Shown here: positions 1-5,427 of the stretch, piece after piece | How the letters are laid out: the number at the start of each line of letters is the position of its first letter | Numbering within the stretch: position 1 is the stretch's first letter | Assembly (NCBI GenBank): GCA_017881545.1 | Contig: JADGQU010000196.1 | Span: 1-5,437 of the forward strand | Direction of reading: 5' to 3' | Source of the DNA: Gemmatimonadaceae bacterium | Lineage (GTDB): Bacteria; Gemmatimonadota; Gemmatimonadetes; Gemmatimonadales; Gemmatimonadaceae | DNA: 5,437 nt | Notes under the pieces: model-generated | Told to the model about the DNA's origin: nothing | What the model saw: the letters and a program-made list of their open reading frames with translations, nothing else | The model's database searches: none | Made by a program: the position numbers and the translations under genes

Positions 1-290
1 CTCAGCCTGAGTACCGGAGCGCTGGCGCCGTGTGTAGGCGCCCAATGCGACATGACGAGGGCCTGGGCGTGGTGGTGGATCATTCCCGACATGAAGCTCA
101 CGTCCGCTTCCGTGTAGGGAAGGCGGAGGCTGTCGGCCCTCGCCTGAGCGATGTAAGCCGCATCGCTCGTTCTCGCGGTTGTTGAGGAGGTGGATGTCTG
201 CATCGCTCCGTGTCCCGCGCTGGTGCACGCAGACAAGGCGATTGCGGCCAGGATGGTCGCGCTGATTCGGGTCTTATGTGAGGGCGTCAT
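1..290 (-). CDS. DUF305 family lipoprotein, 3' end cut off by the window edge
   Basis: Reverse translation from an ATG at 290 gives 96 codons open to the left edge. Residues 9-21 form a short hydrophobic signal segment ending in a good lipobox, L19-S20-A21-C22, so the mature protein should be a lipid-anchored envelope protein. A Thr/Ser-rich linker (about 31-42) follows, then the start of a DUF305 domain: FMSGMIHHHAQALVMS at 67-81 matches the family signature, usually of the form FMxxMIPHHxxAixMA, with His at the usual Pro position. DUF305 proteins are small His/Met-rich secreted proteins, some linked to copper handling, but the biochemical role is not settled. The first part of the domain is visible; the remainder lies outside the window. 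A purine-rich AGGGA (301-305) 10 bases upstream, or AGAAAGGA immediately before the start, can serve as the ribosome binding site. Family call fairly secure; metal role is only inferred. Confidence 0.85.
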   Translation of the reverse strand, partial: MTPSHKTRISATILAAIALSACTSAGHGAMQTSTSSTTARTSDAAYIAQARADSLRLPYTEADVSFMSGMIHHHAQALVMSHWAPTHGASAPVLRL

Positions 291-306
291 ATCCTTTCTA
301 TCCCTG

Positions 307-325
307 CTGGGTCCGACTGGGTCCG
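307..325. repeat. Tandem 9-base repeat in the DUF305 gene leader
   Basis: CTGGGTCCG occurs twice, at 307-315 and 317-325, with a 10-base period, which is one helical turn. It lies between the AT-rich block at 337-347 (a possible -10 region for the minus-strand gene) and the DUF305 start. It could be an operator or a leader element, or chance; no known binding site is recognised. Confidence 0.4.
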
Positions 326-336
326 GATGAGACACC

Positions 337-347
337 GTATATGATAC
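337..347 (-). promoter_or_regulatory. Possible -10 region for the DUF305 gene
   Basis: The minus strand reads TATCATATAC in an otherwise GC-rich leader, about 50 bases before the DUF305 start and just after the terminator of the preceding gene. A promoter is expected here because that terminator should separate the two units. No convincing -35 hexamer is seen at normal spacing, so the exact site is uncertain. Confidence 0.25.
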
Positions 348-373
348 TGAGCGGTACGGGATTGGGGAGGGCG

Positions 374-404
374 AAAAAAAAAGAGGGGCCCAGATGGGCC
401 CCTC
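374..404 (-). terminator. Rho-independent terminator after the ABM-like gene
   Basis: On the minus strand a perfect GC-rich hairpin, GAGGGGCCC-ATCT-GGGCCCCTC (404 to 383), is followed directly by nine T residues (382 to 374). It starts 27 bases after the stop codon of the gene ending at 432. It is the clearest regulatory element in the window and shows that the ABM-like gene and the DUF305 gene are separate transcription units. The T-tract lies on one side only, so the terminator is directional for minus-strand transcripts. Confidence 0.93.
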
Positions 405-431
405 CTGTGTTCTTGACCTTGAAAGGTTAGG

Positions 432-749
432 TCAGCCGATCGTGGACAGCGAGTCGTATTTGAACGTCTCGACCGTCGCGTTTCCGGCCATTACCGGGCG
501 AAGCTTCTTGTCCAGCTGAGGATACGTCGCGGATTCGTACTTACGTGCCGAATCCATGTCGTTCCAGACGCTGATGGCGAGGACGTGCTGATCCTTCACC
601 AGAAGCAACTCGTCCTTGAAGCCTTCCTGCTTCTTGAGGGTCGGAAGGATCTCGTTTTTGAAGAGAGTCTGAAACTCTTCGTTCTTGTTGTTTGCGAGTT
701 CGAACCGAACGCTACGGGCGATTTGCCCCTTCTTGGTGGTCTTGATCAT
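432..749 (-). CDS. Small ABM-like (dimeric alpha/beta barrel) protein of unknown function
   Basis: This 105-residue protein has the size and pattern of the antibiotic biosynthesis monooxygenase-like/dimeric alpha-beta barrel superfamily: a first strand with ARSVRFELA (11-19), an amphipathic helix (about 23-40, EEFQTLFKNEILPTL), a GF turn (43-44), strands ELLLV and HVLAISVW (47-62), then a second helix with DSARKYESATYP (66-77) and a last strand TVETFKY (92-98). Members often act as small dimers, and many have no known substrate; no catalytic residue can be assigned here. The ATG at 749 is preferred over an in-frame GTG at 767, because GGAG (759-762) sits 9 bases before the ATG and lies inside the longer version. 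It is followed by a strong terminator and preceded by a long leader, so it is probably transcribed alone. Fold assignment moderately sure; function unknown. Confidence 0.85.
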   Translation of the reverse strand: MIKTTKKGQIARSVRFELANNKNEEFQTLFKNEILPTLKKQEGFKDELLLVKDQHVLAISVWNDMDSARKYESATYPQLDKKLRPVMAGNATVETFKYDSLSTIG

Positions 750-758
750 TTGAATTAT

Positions 759-762
759 CTCC
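759..762 (-). promoter_or_regulatory. Ribosome binding site deciding the start at 749
   Basis: The minus strand reads GGAG followed by nine bases (ATAATTCAA) and then ATG. The alternative upstream GTG at 767 would place this motif inside the coding region, so the motif supports the shorter protein. Confidence 0.6.
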
Positions 763-870
763 AGCACCCCGTCGGAATCTTCCGGGCCCTGCGTGCGAGG
801 ATTCTCCGCAGGTCGGCCAGCGCCAAGAGCATCAAATCGGGCGCTAAAACTAGTTCGAATCGTAGGACTG

Positions 871-876
871 AGTATA
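871..876 (-). promoter_or_regulatory. Possible -10 hexamer for the ABM-like gene
   Basis: The minus strand reads TATACT, five of six matches to the TATAAT consensus, within a relatively AT-rich patch. No good -35 hexamer is found 16-18 bases upstream; that position instead overlaps an inverted repeat at 890-918, as would fit a regulator-controlled promoter. The transcript would have a leader of roughly 115 bases. Confidence 0.3.
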
Positions 877-889
877 ACCCATTGCGGGT

Positions 890-918
890 CGTAAATGTAG
901 ATTTGACAACAATTTACG
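890..918. repeat. Perfect 7-base inverted repeat, operator-like
   Basis: CGTAAAT at 890-896 and ATTTACG at 912-918 are exact reverse complements separated by 15 bases, giving half-site centres 22 bases apart, close to two helical turns. The element lies directly upstream of the -10-like TATACT read on the minus strand. This layout suits a dimeric transcription factor, but no regulator family is recognised. Confidence 0.4.
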
Positions 919-1037
919 CTAAGTCGCGCGGGCCACGGTGGTTACCTGATGAGGTCCAATTTCCCGATCGGATTGAGGCGGGTCTAACGCCAAAATCGGA
1001 GCTCAGCGGGACTCTCCCCGGCGTTAAGTAAGAGCGC

Positions 1038-1481
1038 CTACGGTGCGGAGGTCAGCACGATCGCGGCGATGCTCGAGAGTATCGCGTGCGAGTAGTCACC
1101 CTTCGCGGTGATGTCGGTCGCCAGCCTACGGTGTGTCACCACCCGGACTACGGTCTGGCCTCCGGTTGCCGGCTGGACGACCGCGCGCACCAGCTCTCCG
1201 TAGCTGAAGAATCCAGCGCCGCGCTTGCCGATGACCATCCACGTAGAGTCGTTGGGGTGGACCACGTCATCGATCTGGAAACCCGCCTGTGCGACGGCTT
1301 CCCGCGCCGCCGACACCACTCGGTTCAGAGGCGCTGAATAGGTCTGACTCGTTCCCGCGTCCAGCGGCTCTCTCTTGAGCGCACCTGTTGTCGCACACGA
1401 GGTCGTCGCGAGGCAAAGAAAAAACCCTGCGACGACGATCGAGCCTGGATGTGCTCTGCGGTCAGGAGCAGTTACTTGCAT
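1038..1481 (-). CDS. Small probable lipoprotein of unknown function
   Basis: This 147-residue protein starts with a charged segment (RRAHPG, 8-13), a hydrophobic stretch (14-25, SIVVAGFFLCLA) and a lipobox-like TTSC ending at C29. Thr at -3 is not the usual Leu/Val/Ile, so lipidation at C29 is probable but not certain. The mature part is about 119 residues: a Ser/Thr-rich linker, a helix around LNRVVSAAREAVAQAGF (52-68), then alternating strand patterns (TWMVIGKR, ELVRAVVQP, QTVVRVVTHRR) and a C-terminal helix (SHAILSSIAAIVL). A helix followed by beta hairpins resembles small periplasmic alpha/beta lipoproteins such as the DUF3568/BamC-like types, but I cannot name a family. AGGGA (1491-1495) lies 9 bases before the ATG. 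The gene begins 39 bases after dodecin ends with no terminator between, so co-transcription is likely. Confidence 0.75.
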   Translation of the reverse strand: MQVTAPDRRAHPGSIVVAGFFLCLATTSCATTGALKREPLDAGTSQTYSAPLNRVVSAAREAVAQAGFQIDDVVHPNDSTWMVIGKRGAGFFSYGELVRAVVQPATGGQTVVRVVTHRRLATDITAKGDYSHAILSSIAAIVLTSAP

Positions 1482-1520
1482 ACAGACCGTTCCCTATGAG
1501 ATGAAGCGTGGACCCGTTTT

Positions 1521-1733
1521 CTAGTTGCCCTCGAACTTGAACGAAACCTTGACCTTCGCCCGGTAGCTCTCAACCTTGCCGTCCTTAATCACCATGTCGA
1601 GCTGCGATACTTCCGCCACTCGCAGGTCGCGCAGGGATTTCGCCGCCCGCTTGACCGCCGCTGTTGCCGCTTTCTCCCACGATTCGGTGCTGGTGCCGAC
1701 CAGCTCGATCACCTTGTAGACGCTCTCCGCCAT
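1521..1733 (-). CDS. Dodecin family flavin-binding/storage protein
   Basis: The 70-residue product is a full-length dodecin: VYKVIELVGTSTESWEKAA (5-23) is the hallmark first strand and helix start, followed by helix KRAAKSLRDLR (28-38), strand VAEVSQLDMVIKDGKV (39-54) and last strand YRAKVKVSFKFE (57-68). Dodecins assemble into hollow dodecamers that bind flavins (in some cases coenzyme A or other ligands) and buffer free flavin in the cytoplasm. The flavin-stacking Trp of the haloarchaeal protein (in VVWAEV) corresponds here to V39 in LRVAEV, and the Gln of its YQTEV motif corresponds to R58 in YRAKV, so the ligand may differ. The ATG at 1733 is chosen over an upstream ATG at 1772 because AAGGAG (1740-1745) lies six bases before it and because dodecins are normally 65-75 residues. 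Family call is strong. Confidence 0.95.
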   Translation of the reverse strand: MAESVYKVIELVGTSTESWEKAATAAVKRAAKSLRDLRVAEVSQLDMVIKDGKVESYRAKVKVSFKFEGN

Positions 1734-1739
1734 TTCAGT

Positions 1740-1745
1740 CTCCTT
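1740..1745 (-). promoter_or_regulatory. Strong ribosome binding site of dodecin
   Basis: AAGGAG on the minus strand is separated from the ATG at 1733 by six bases (ACTGAA), an ideal Shine-Dalgarno arrangement. It excludes the 13-residue longer reading that starts at 1772. Confidence 0.8.
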
Positions 1746-1827
1746 GCTCAGCCGGGATTGGCTCTCATTCAACTCATACGCTTAGACTGCGAATCTGATG
1801 GCCTCGTGGCAAGGGTGCGCCAGGGAT

Positions 1828-3843
1828 TCAGCCGACCGGCAGCACCGTGTCCTCACGCGCGAAATCTATAAACCCACGGGCTGGGTCGACCGCCAGCAAC
1901 ACCACGCCGGTCTCGTCCCCAACTCTCAGGCCGCGACGGCCGCGCACGAGGCGCCCCTCGATCTCGTCGGGCTCGATCTTCAGCCACGTCGCCTTCTTCG
2001 ACGTACCGGACACGACGGCGCGAAATGTCTGCCCTATCCGGTCTCGCAGCGAGAGCGCCGCCGCCCGCTTGCGCGCGCGACGCTCGTCCTTCGAGGGATC
2101 CACGCCCTGCGTATACTCGAAGTCGATGAATCCGTGGACACTGTCGGTGTTGACGAGTTTGACCGGAACTTTCATCCCGACAGAAAGTGGCTTGTAGCCC
2201 CGCACGACGCGTCCTTCCGCCGAGCCGTCGAGCAACCGTACATACGTACCGCTCTCGGACACACCCGTGACCTCGGCGTCGAACATCTCTCCGATGCGTG
2301 AGTGGAGTCGATCCGCCGCCGCTTTCTTGCGCCGGCTGCGCTCGAGTTTCCGTGATGCGCTGCCCTCCGCTTCGTGCTCGAAGTCGATGTATCCGCGCAC
2401 CGGATCGGCGACAACGAGCTTGAGGCGCACGGTGTCGCCAACGTCGAGGCCGCGGCCCCCGCGCACGATGCGGCCTTCCACCGGTGGACTGAGCACCCGC
2501 GCGTATATCCCCTTCGGCGACGAGGCAGTCACGATGGCGGCGAAGCTCTCGCCCACGCGCTCCTCCAGCATCGATGCTCCAGCCACTTTGCGCATCGTGC
2601 GCTCGACCTTGCGCGCCGCCTCGCCACGTTCCGTGCAGTGACTCGCTATTTCCGTGAGCTGCTCATCGGAATACGGCCGCGCGCCGCCAGAGTTTACCGC
2701 GCGCAACATCCGCTGTGTGACGAGATCCGCGAACCGCCGGTTCGGAGCGGTTGAGTGCACATAGTCAGCGATGGCGAGACCGAAGTGACCCATCTCTCTA
2801 CGGTCTCCCAGTCGGCGCTCGAGAACGTAGATGCCGGGGCCGAGGAGCTTGATGACGGACAGCGACAGATCGGGGAAGTGCTCGGGATCGGCCTCGCGGC
2901 GACGCGCGAGAAACTCGCTCAATGCAACGTTGTCGGGCTTTTCGGGAAGCACTTGACCGAGTTCCGCCGCCAGCGCGACGATGCGATCCCATCGCTTTGG
3001 CTCACGCACCACTCGGCGCAGCGACGGCGAGCCGCGGTCGATCAAATAGGTCGCGACGGATCTATTCGCGGCGATCATGAAGTCCTCGATCAGGTCGCGC
3101 GCACGATTGCGTCGGGCGACAGCCAGATCCACGACCTTGCCGTTGACGACGACCGGACTGGCCTCGACGCTCTCGAAGTCGAGAGCACCGGCGATGCTTC
3201 TCGCGAGCCGCAGCCGTTGCGCCGCTTCGTCCTGCGTGCGGAGCTGATCGTGCAGCTCGGGAGATGCCGCGATTGCCGGCGGGGCAGGCCCTTTCTCCTC
3301 GAGCCAGAGGCCGACGGACTCATAGACAAGCTTGGCCCTGTTGCGCACCATCGCGTTGTACACTGAGCCTTTGCCGAGCGCTCCGTCGTGGGCGACGTCG
3401 AATTCAATGACGACGGCGAGGCGGTCCTCTCCCTCGTTCAGTGAAGTGAGGTCGGTTGAAAGCCGCTCCGGCAGCATGGGGAAGACGGCGACGCCTGTGT
3501 AGACAGAAGTCGTATTCGCGGCTGCGTGTTGATCCGCGGGCGAGCCGATCGGAACGAGTCCTTCCACATCAGCGACGCCGATGCGGATTCTTATTGAGCC
3601 ATCGGCAAGCCGCTCAGCTACTTCGATTTGGTCCAAATCGCGCGATTCTTGGTTGTCCACCGATGACCAGAGTAGCTGGCGCAGGTTCTGGACGCCCGGG
3701 GGCAGGGGATTGTCGGAGGGATCGTCGAGGGATCGGATCTCGCTCATCACCGCCGCGGAGAAGGCGGGCTCGAAGCCGTTTTTCACCATGGCGGCAACGG
3801 CCGCGTCGCGAAGAGTGTTGGTTGGGGGCGCGCTAGTCATCAT
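1828..3843 (-). CDS. RNB-domain (RNase II/R-like) ribonuclease with three C-terminal S1-like repeats
   Basis: This 671-residue protein is a likely 3'-to-5' exoribonuclease of the RNase II/RNB superfamily acting on cytoplasmic RNA. The RNB domain covers about residues 57-425. The metal-binding motif is SVDNQESRDLDQ (61-72), matching the family pattern D-x5-D-x-D-D at D63, D69 and D71, but with Q72 at the fourth Asp. Other RNB landmarks are LIEDFMIAAN (251-260) and HFGLAIADYVH (353-363) followed by STAPNRRFADLV (364-375), equivalent to the usual SPIRRYxDL. The first 56 residues show no cold-shock OB fold, unlike E. coli RNase II or R. After the RNB domain come three similar S1-like modules at about 429-490, 516-577 and 602-663, each opening R-[IV]-G and ending G-[FY]-I-D-F, joined by basic linkers (SRRKKAAA, RRARKRAAA). 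The start is the first of two adjacent ATG codons; no close Shine-Dalgarno is visible, so a slightly different start is possible. It follows DUF72 after 55 bases. Confidence 0.93.
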   Translation of the reverse strand: MMTSAPPTNTLRDAAVAAMVKNGFEPAFSAAVMSEIRSLDDPSDNPLPPGVQNLRQLLWSSVDNQESRDLDQIEVAERLADGSIRIRIGVADVEGLVPIGSPADQHAAANTTSVYTGVAVFPMLPERLSTDLTSLNEGEDRLAVVIEFDVAHDGALGKGSVYNAMVRNRAKLVYESVGLWLEEKGPAPPAIAASPELHDQLRTQDEAAQRLRLARSIAGALDFESVEASPVVVNGKVVDLAVARRNRARDLIEDFMIAANRSVATYLIDRGSPSLRRVVREPKRWDRIVALAAELGQVLPEKPDNVALSEFLARRREADPEHFPDLSLSVIKLLGPGIYVLERRLGDRREMGHFGLAIADYVHSTAPNRRFADLVTQRMLRAVNSGGARPYSDEQLTEIASHCTERGEAARKVERTMRKVAGASMLEERVGESFAAIVTASSPKGIYARVLSPPVEGRIVRGGRGLDVGDTVRLKLVVADPVRGYIDFEHEAEGSASRKLERSRRKKAAADRLHSRIGEMFDAEVTGVSESGTYVRLLDGSAEGRVVRGYKPLSVGMKVPVKLVNTDSVHGFIDFEYTQGVDPSKDERRARKRAAALSLRDRIGQTFRAVVSGTSKKATWLKIEPDEIEGRLVRGRRGLRVGDETGVVLLAVDPARGFIDFAREDTVLPVG
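1855..2559 (-). repeat. Three in-frame S1-like repeats within the ribonuclease gene
   Basis: Repeat units lie at 2374-2559, 2113-2298 and 1855-2040, with starts about 258-261 bases (86-87 codons) apart. Shared features are the opening R-[IV]-G, a central E-G-R-[ILV]-V-R-G, then L-x-V-G, and a closing G-[FY]-I-D-F. The middle strand varies from GIYARV to GTYVRL to ATWLKI. The divergence between units indicates old duplications and not a recent expansion or an assembly artefact. Confidence 0.85.
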
Positions 3844-3898
3844 TCGATATCAACGCAAATTGTACTCCCGGGAACTCTCGGGGTGCCGTGTCCGCCCC

Positions 3899-4606
3899 CT
3901 ACCCGCCGTTACATGCAGTCACGAATGTCGTGACCGCCGGTGGCCCCGATCCCGCGCCCTCGTCGTGCTTGAAGAACACGTACGCTTCTTTCCACGCCTG
4001 TCCCGTCACACACTTCGCCCACTCGACGAGCGCAGCTTCGTCGTAGTCGAGACGATGCAGCCTCAGATATCCCCACGAGGCTGTGCTGACGACGGGAACC
4101 TTGAAGTCCTCCTGCTCCGCCACGCACATGGCGATGTCCCGCTCGCGCATGGCGTCGTAGACTTCGTCGTCGAACCAGCTCTCGTGGCGGAACTCGAACA
4201 CGTACCGGCGGTCCGAGGGCAGCAGCCCCAGAAATCCGCGGAAGCGGGGCACGTCCTTTTTCAGATTGGGCGGGAGCTGAAATAGAATCGGGCCCAGCCG
4301 GTCGCCCAGGACCGCCGTGTTCTTCAGCAGAAAATCGACGAGATCGGCCGATTGCTCCTTGAGCCGCGCGTGATGCGTGATGCGCTGGCTCGCCTTGAGC
4401 GCGAAGGTGAACGTGTCGGGCACCTGCGCCGCCCAGTCGCGCAGCACGTTCTCCTTCGGCAATCTATAAAAGGTGTTGTTGATCTCGACCGCCGGAAACT
4501 TGCTGGCGTAGTAGCCCAGGAATCCGTCATCCTTTAGATCAGCGGGGTAAAAGTTTCCCTTCCACTCCTTGAACGCGTACCCGCTCGTTCCCGCCAGAAT
4601 CTTCAC
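3899..4606 (-). CDS. DUF72 (YecE-like) family protein, translationally coupled to Ku
   Basis: The 235-residue product has the size and motifs of the DUF72 family, predicted TIM-barrel proteins of unknown biochemical function. Landmarks in order are AGTSGYAFKEWKGNFYP (5-21), FPAVEINNTFYRLP (37-50), FTFALKASQRITH (66-78), LGPILFQLPPN (104-114) and YVFEFRHESWF (135-145), followed by WGYLRLH (178-184) and a C-terminal YVFFKHDEGAG (209-219) where many members read YVYFNND. The conserved Glu, Arg and His in EFRHESW suggest a polar pocket at the end of the barrel. The start is a GTG at 4606 whose last two bases are shared with the Ku stop codon (GTGA). No independent Shine-Dalgarno lies close by, so translation probably depends on ribosomes finishing Ku. 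The context suggests a link to DNA repair, but this is inference only. Confidence 0.93.
   Translation of the reverse strand: MKILAGTSGYAFKEWKGNFYPADLKDDGFLGYYASKFPAVEINNTFYRLPKENVLRDWAAQVPDTFTFALKASQRITHHARLKEQSADLVDFLLKNTAVLGDRLGPILFQLPPNLKKDVPRFRGFLGLLPSDRRYVFEFRHESWFDDEVYDAMRERDIAMCVAEQEDFKVPVVSTASWGYLRLHRLDYDEAALVEWAKCVTGQAWKEAYVFFKHDEGAGSGPPAVTTFVTACNGG
4603..4606 (-). promoter_or_regulatory. GTGA stop/start overlap of Ku and DUF72
   Basis: The minus strand reads TCG-TGA for the end of Ku and GTG-AAG-ATT for the start of DUF72, so stop and start codons overlap. The nearest purine-rich motif, AAGGAG, lies about 25 bases upstream inside Ku, too far for normal initiation, which favours termination-reinitiation. 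Confidence 0.8.
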
Positions 4607-5427
4607 GACGCTTTGCGCTTCGACTCGGCTTTCTCCTTCTTGGGTTTCTCGCCGCCGCCGGCCAGGCTCGCCTTCAGTGCCTGCATCAGGTCGAGCATCT
4701 TGGTGTCGGTGCCCGGCGTGATATCGGCGGTGATGTCCTGCCCGTCCACCTTGCGCTGGATCGTCTCGAGCACTCGCTCGCGCACAGTGTCCTTGTACTT
4801 GCTGGGCTCGAACGCCTCGTTAGACGTCTGATCGATCAGCTGCTTCGCCAGCTTCAGCTCGGCGTCCTTCACCTCGCCGGGCGGGATCGTGACCTCGGTC
4901 GTGGGACGGACCTCGTCGGCATAGTGCAACTGCTCCATCACGATGACGCCGTCTTTGGGGCGGAGCAGAATCAGATGCTGCTGTCCGCGCGCCGCATACT
5001 GGCCGATGGCCGCCTTGCCGGTGTCCTTGAGCGCGGCCGCGAGCAGTCGATAGGCGCGATCGCCGCCCTTATCGGGACCGAGGTAGTAGATCTTCTCGAC
5101 GTACTCACGGTCGACCTTGTCGAGCGGAACGAACTCGATCACGTCGATCATCGCCGTCGACTTCTCCTCGAGCGCCTTGAGCTCGTCGGGTGACAGGATC
5201 ACGTATTGATCCTTGGCGAACTCATAGCCTTTGACCGTGTCTTCGCGGCCGACGACTTCGTTGTTGTCTCGTGGGCAGATGTACTGCTGCTTGAGTCGTC
5301 CGCCGCATTTCTTGTGCAGCATATTGAACGACACGCTCGCCTTGGATTCGGCCGATGAATAGATCTGCACCGGAACCGAGACCAGTCCGAAGGAGATGTT
5401 AGCGGTGGAGATTGAGCGCGCGGGCAT
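4603..5427 (-). CDS. ku: Bacterial Ku protein, non-homologous end joining
   Basis: The 274-residue product is a full-length prokaryotic Ku. It opens with the family signature SISTANISFGLVSVPVQIYS (5-24, usually ISFGLVxxPVxLY), continues with CGGRLKQQYICP (41-52) and VKGYEF (65-70), and has the core beta-barrel motifs KIYYLGPD (112-119), RAYRLLAAAL (124-133) and GQYAARGQQHLILLRP (142-157). Ku homodimers form a ring that threads onto broken double-stranded DNA ends and recruits the ligase LigD. The C-terminal tail after about 256 is Lys-rich (EKPKKEKAESKRKAS), as in other bacterial Ku proteins where the basic tail aids DNA binding and sliding. C41 and C51 stand where some Ku relatives have a C-x(n)-CPxC cluster, here reduced to CPRD. 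Only 10 bases precede the ATG at 5427, so the promoter and ribosome site are outside the window. Identity is very secure. Confidence 0.97.
   Translation of the reverse strand: MPARSISTANISFGLVSVPVQIYSSAESKASVSFNMLHKKCGGRLKQQYICPRDNNEVVGREDTVKGYEFAKDQYVILSPDELKALEEKSTAMIDVIEFVPLDKVDREYVEKIYYLGPDKGGDRAYRLLAAALKDTGKAAIGQYAARGQQHLILLRPKDGVIVMEQLHYADEVRPTTEVTIPPGEVKDAELKLAKQLIDQTSNEAFEPSKYKDTVRERVLETIQRKVDGQDITADITPGTDTKMLDLMQALKASLAGGGEKPKKEKAESKRKAS

Larger units (their letters stand above)
750..1037. other. 288-base intergenic region between the lipoprotein and ABM-like genes
   Basis: This is the largest non-coding stretch. It has no supported coding sequence, tRNA or other recognisable RNA. 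It is less GC-rich between about 840 and 920, where a -10-like TATACT on the minus strand (871-876) and an inverted repeat (890-918) occur. A second weak inverted repeat, TAACGCC/GGCGTTA, lies at 985-991 and 1020-1026 near the end of the upstream gene but has no T-tract. The long leader upstream of the ABM-like gene (more than 100 bases if the -10 is right) leaves room for a regulatory RNA structure, which I cannot identify. Confidence 0.6.

Noticed and set aside
24..42. GGCGCC repeated with a 7-base gap
   Set aside because: It lies inside the DUF305 coding region and each copy is a self-complementary hexamer; expected by chance in GC-rich codons.
903..908. Perfect TTGACA on the plus strand
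   Set aside because: No -10-like hexamer occurs 16-18 bases downstream (GC-rich there) and no plus-strand gene follows.
985..1026. Inverted repeat TAACGCC/GGCGTTA just after the lipoprotein gene
   Set aside because: A 7-base stem with a 28-base spacer and no T-tract is too weak to call a terminator or operator.
585..1031. Plus-strand open frame of 148 codons spanning the ABM-like gene and the intergenic region
   Set aside because: It is antisense to the 5' two-thirds of a well-supported gene, shows no protein-like pattern or ribosome site, and continues only by chance into the non-coding stretch.
2755..3366. Plus-strand open frame of 203 codons opposite the ribonuclease gene
   Set aside because: It is a GC-rich shadow of the RNB coding frame, which has clear family motifs on the minus strand; the plus-strand product is rich in His, Arg and Asp without domain features.
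3866..3882. Possible hairpin CCCG/CGGG between DUF72 and the ribonuclease
   Set aside because: The stem is only 4-5 pairs and there is no T-tract on either side, so it is not a convincing terminator.
3581..4285. Plus-strand open frame of 234 codons crossing the ribonuclease start and DUF72 gene
   Set aside because: It spans two well-recognised minus-strand genes and their gap; no motif or ribosome site supports it.
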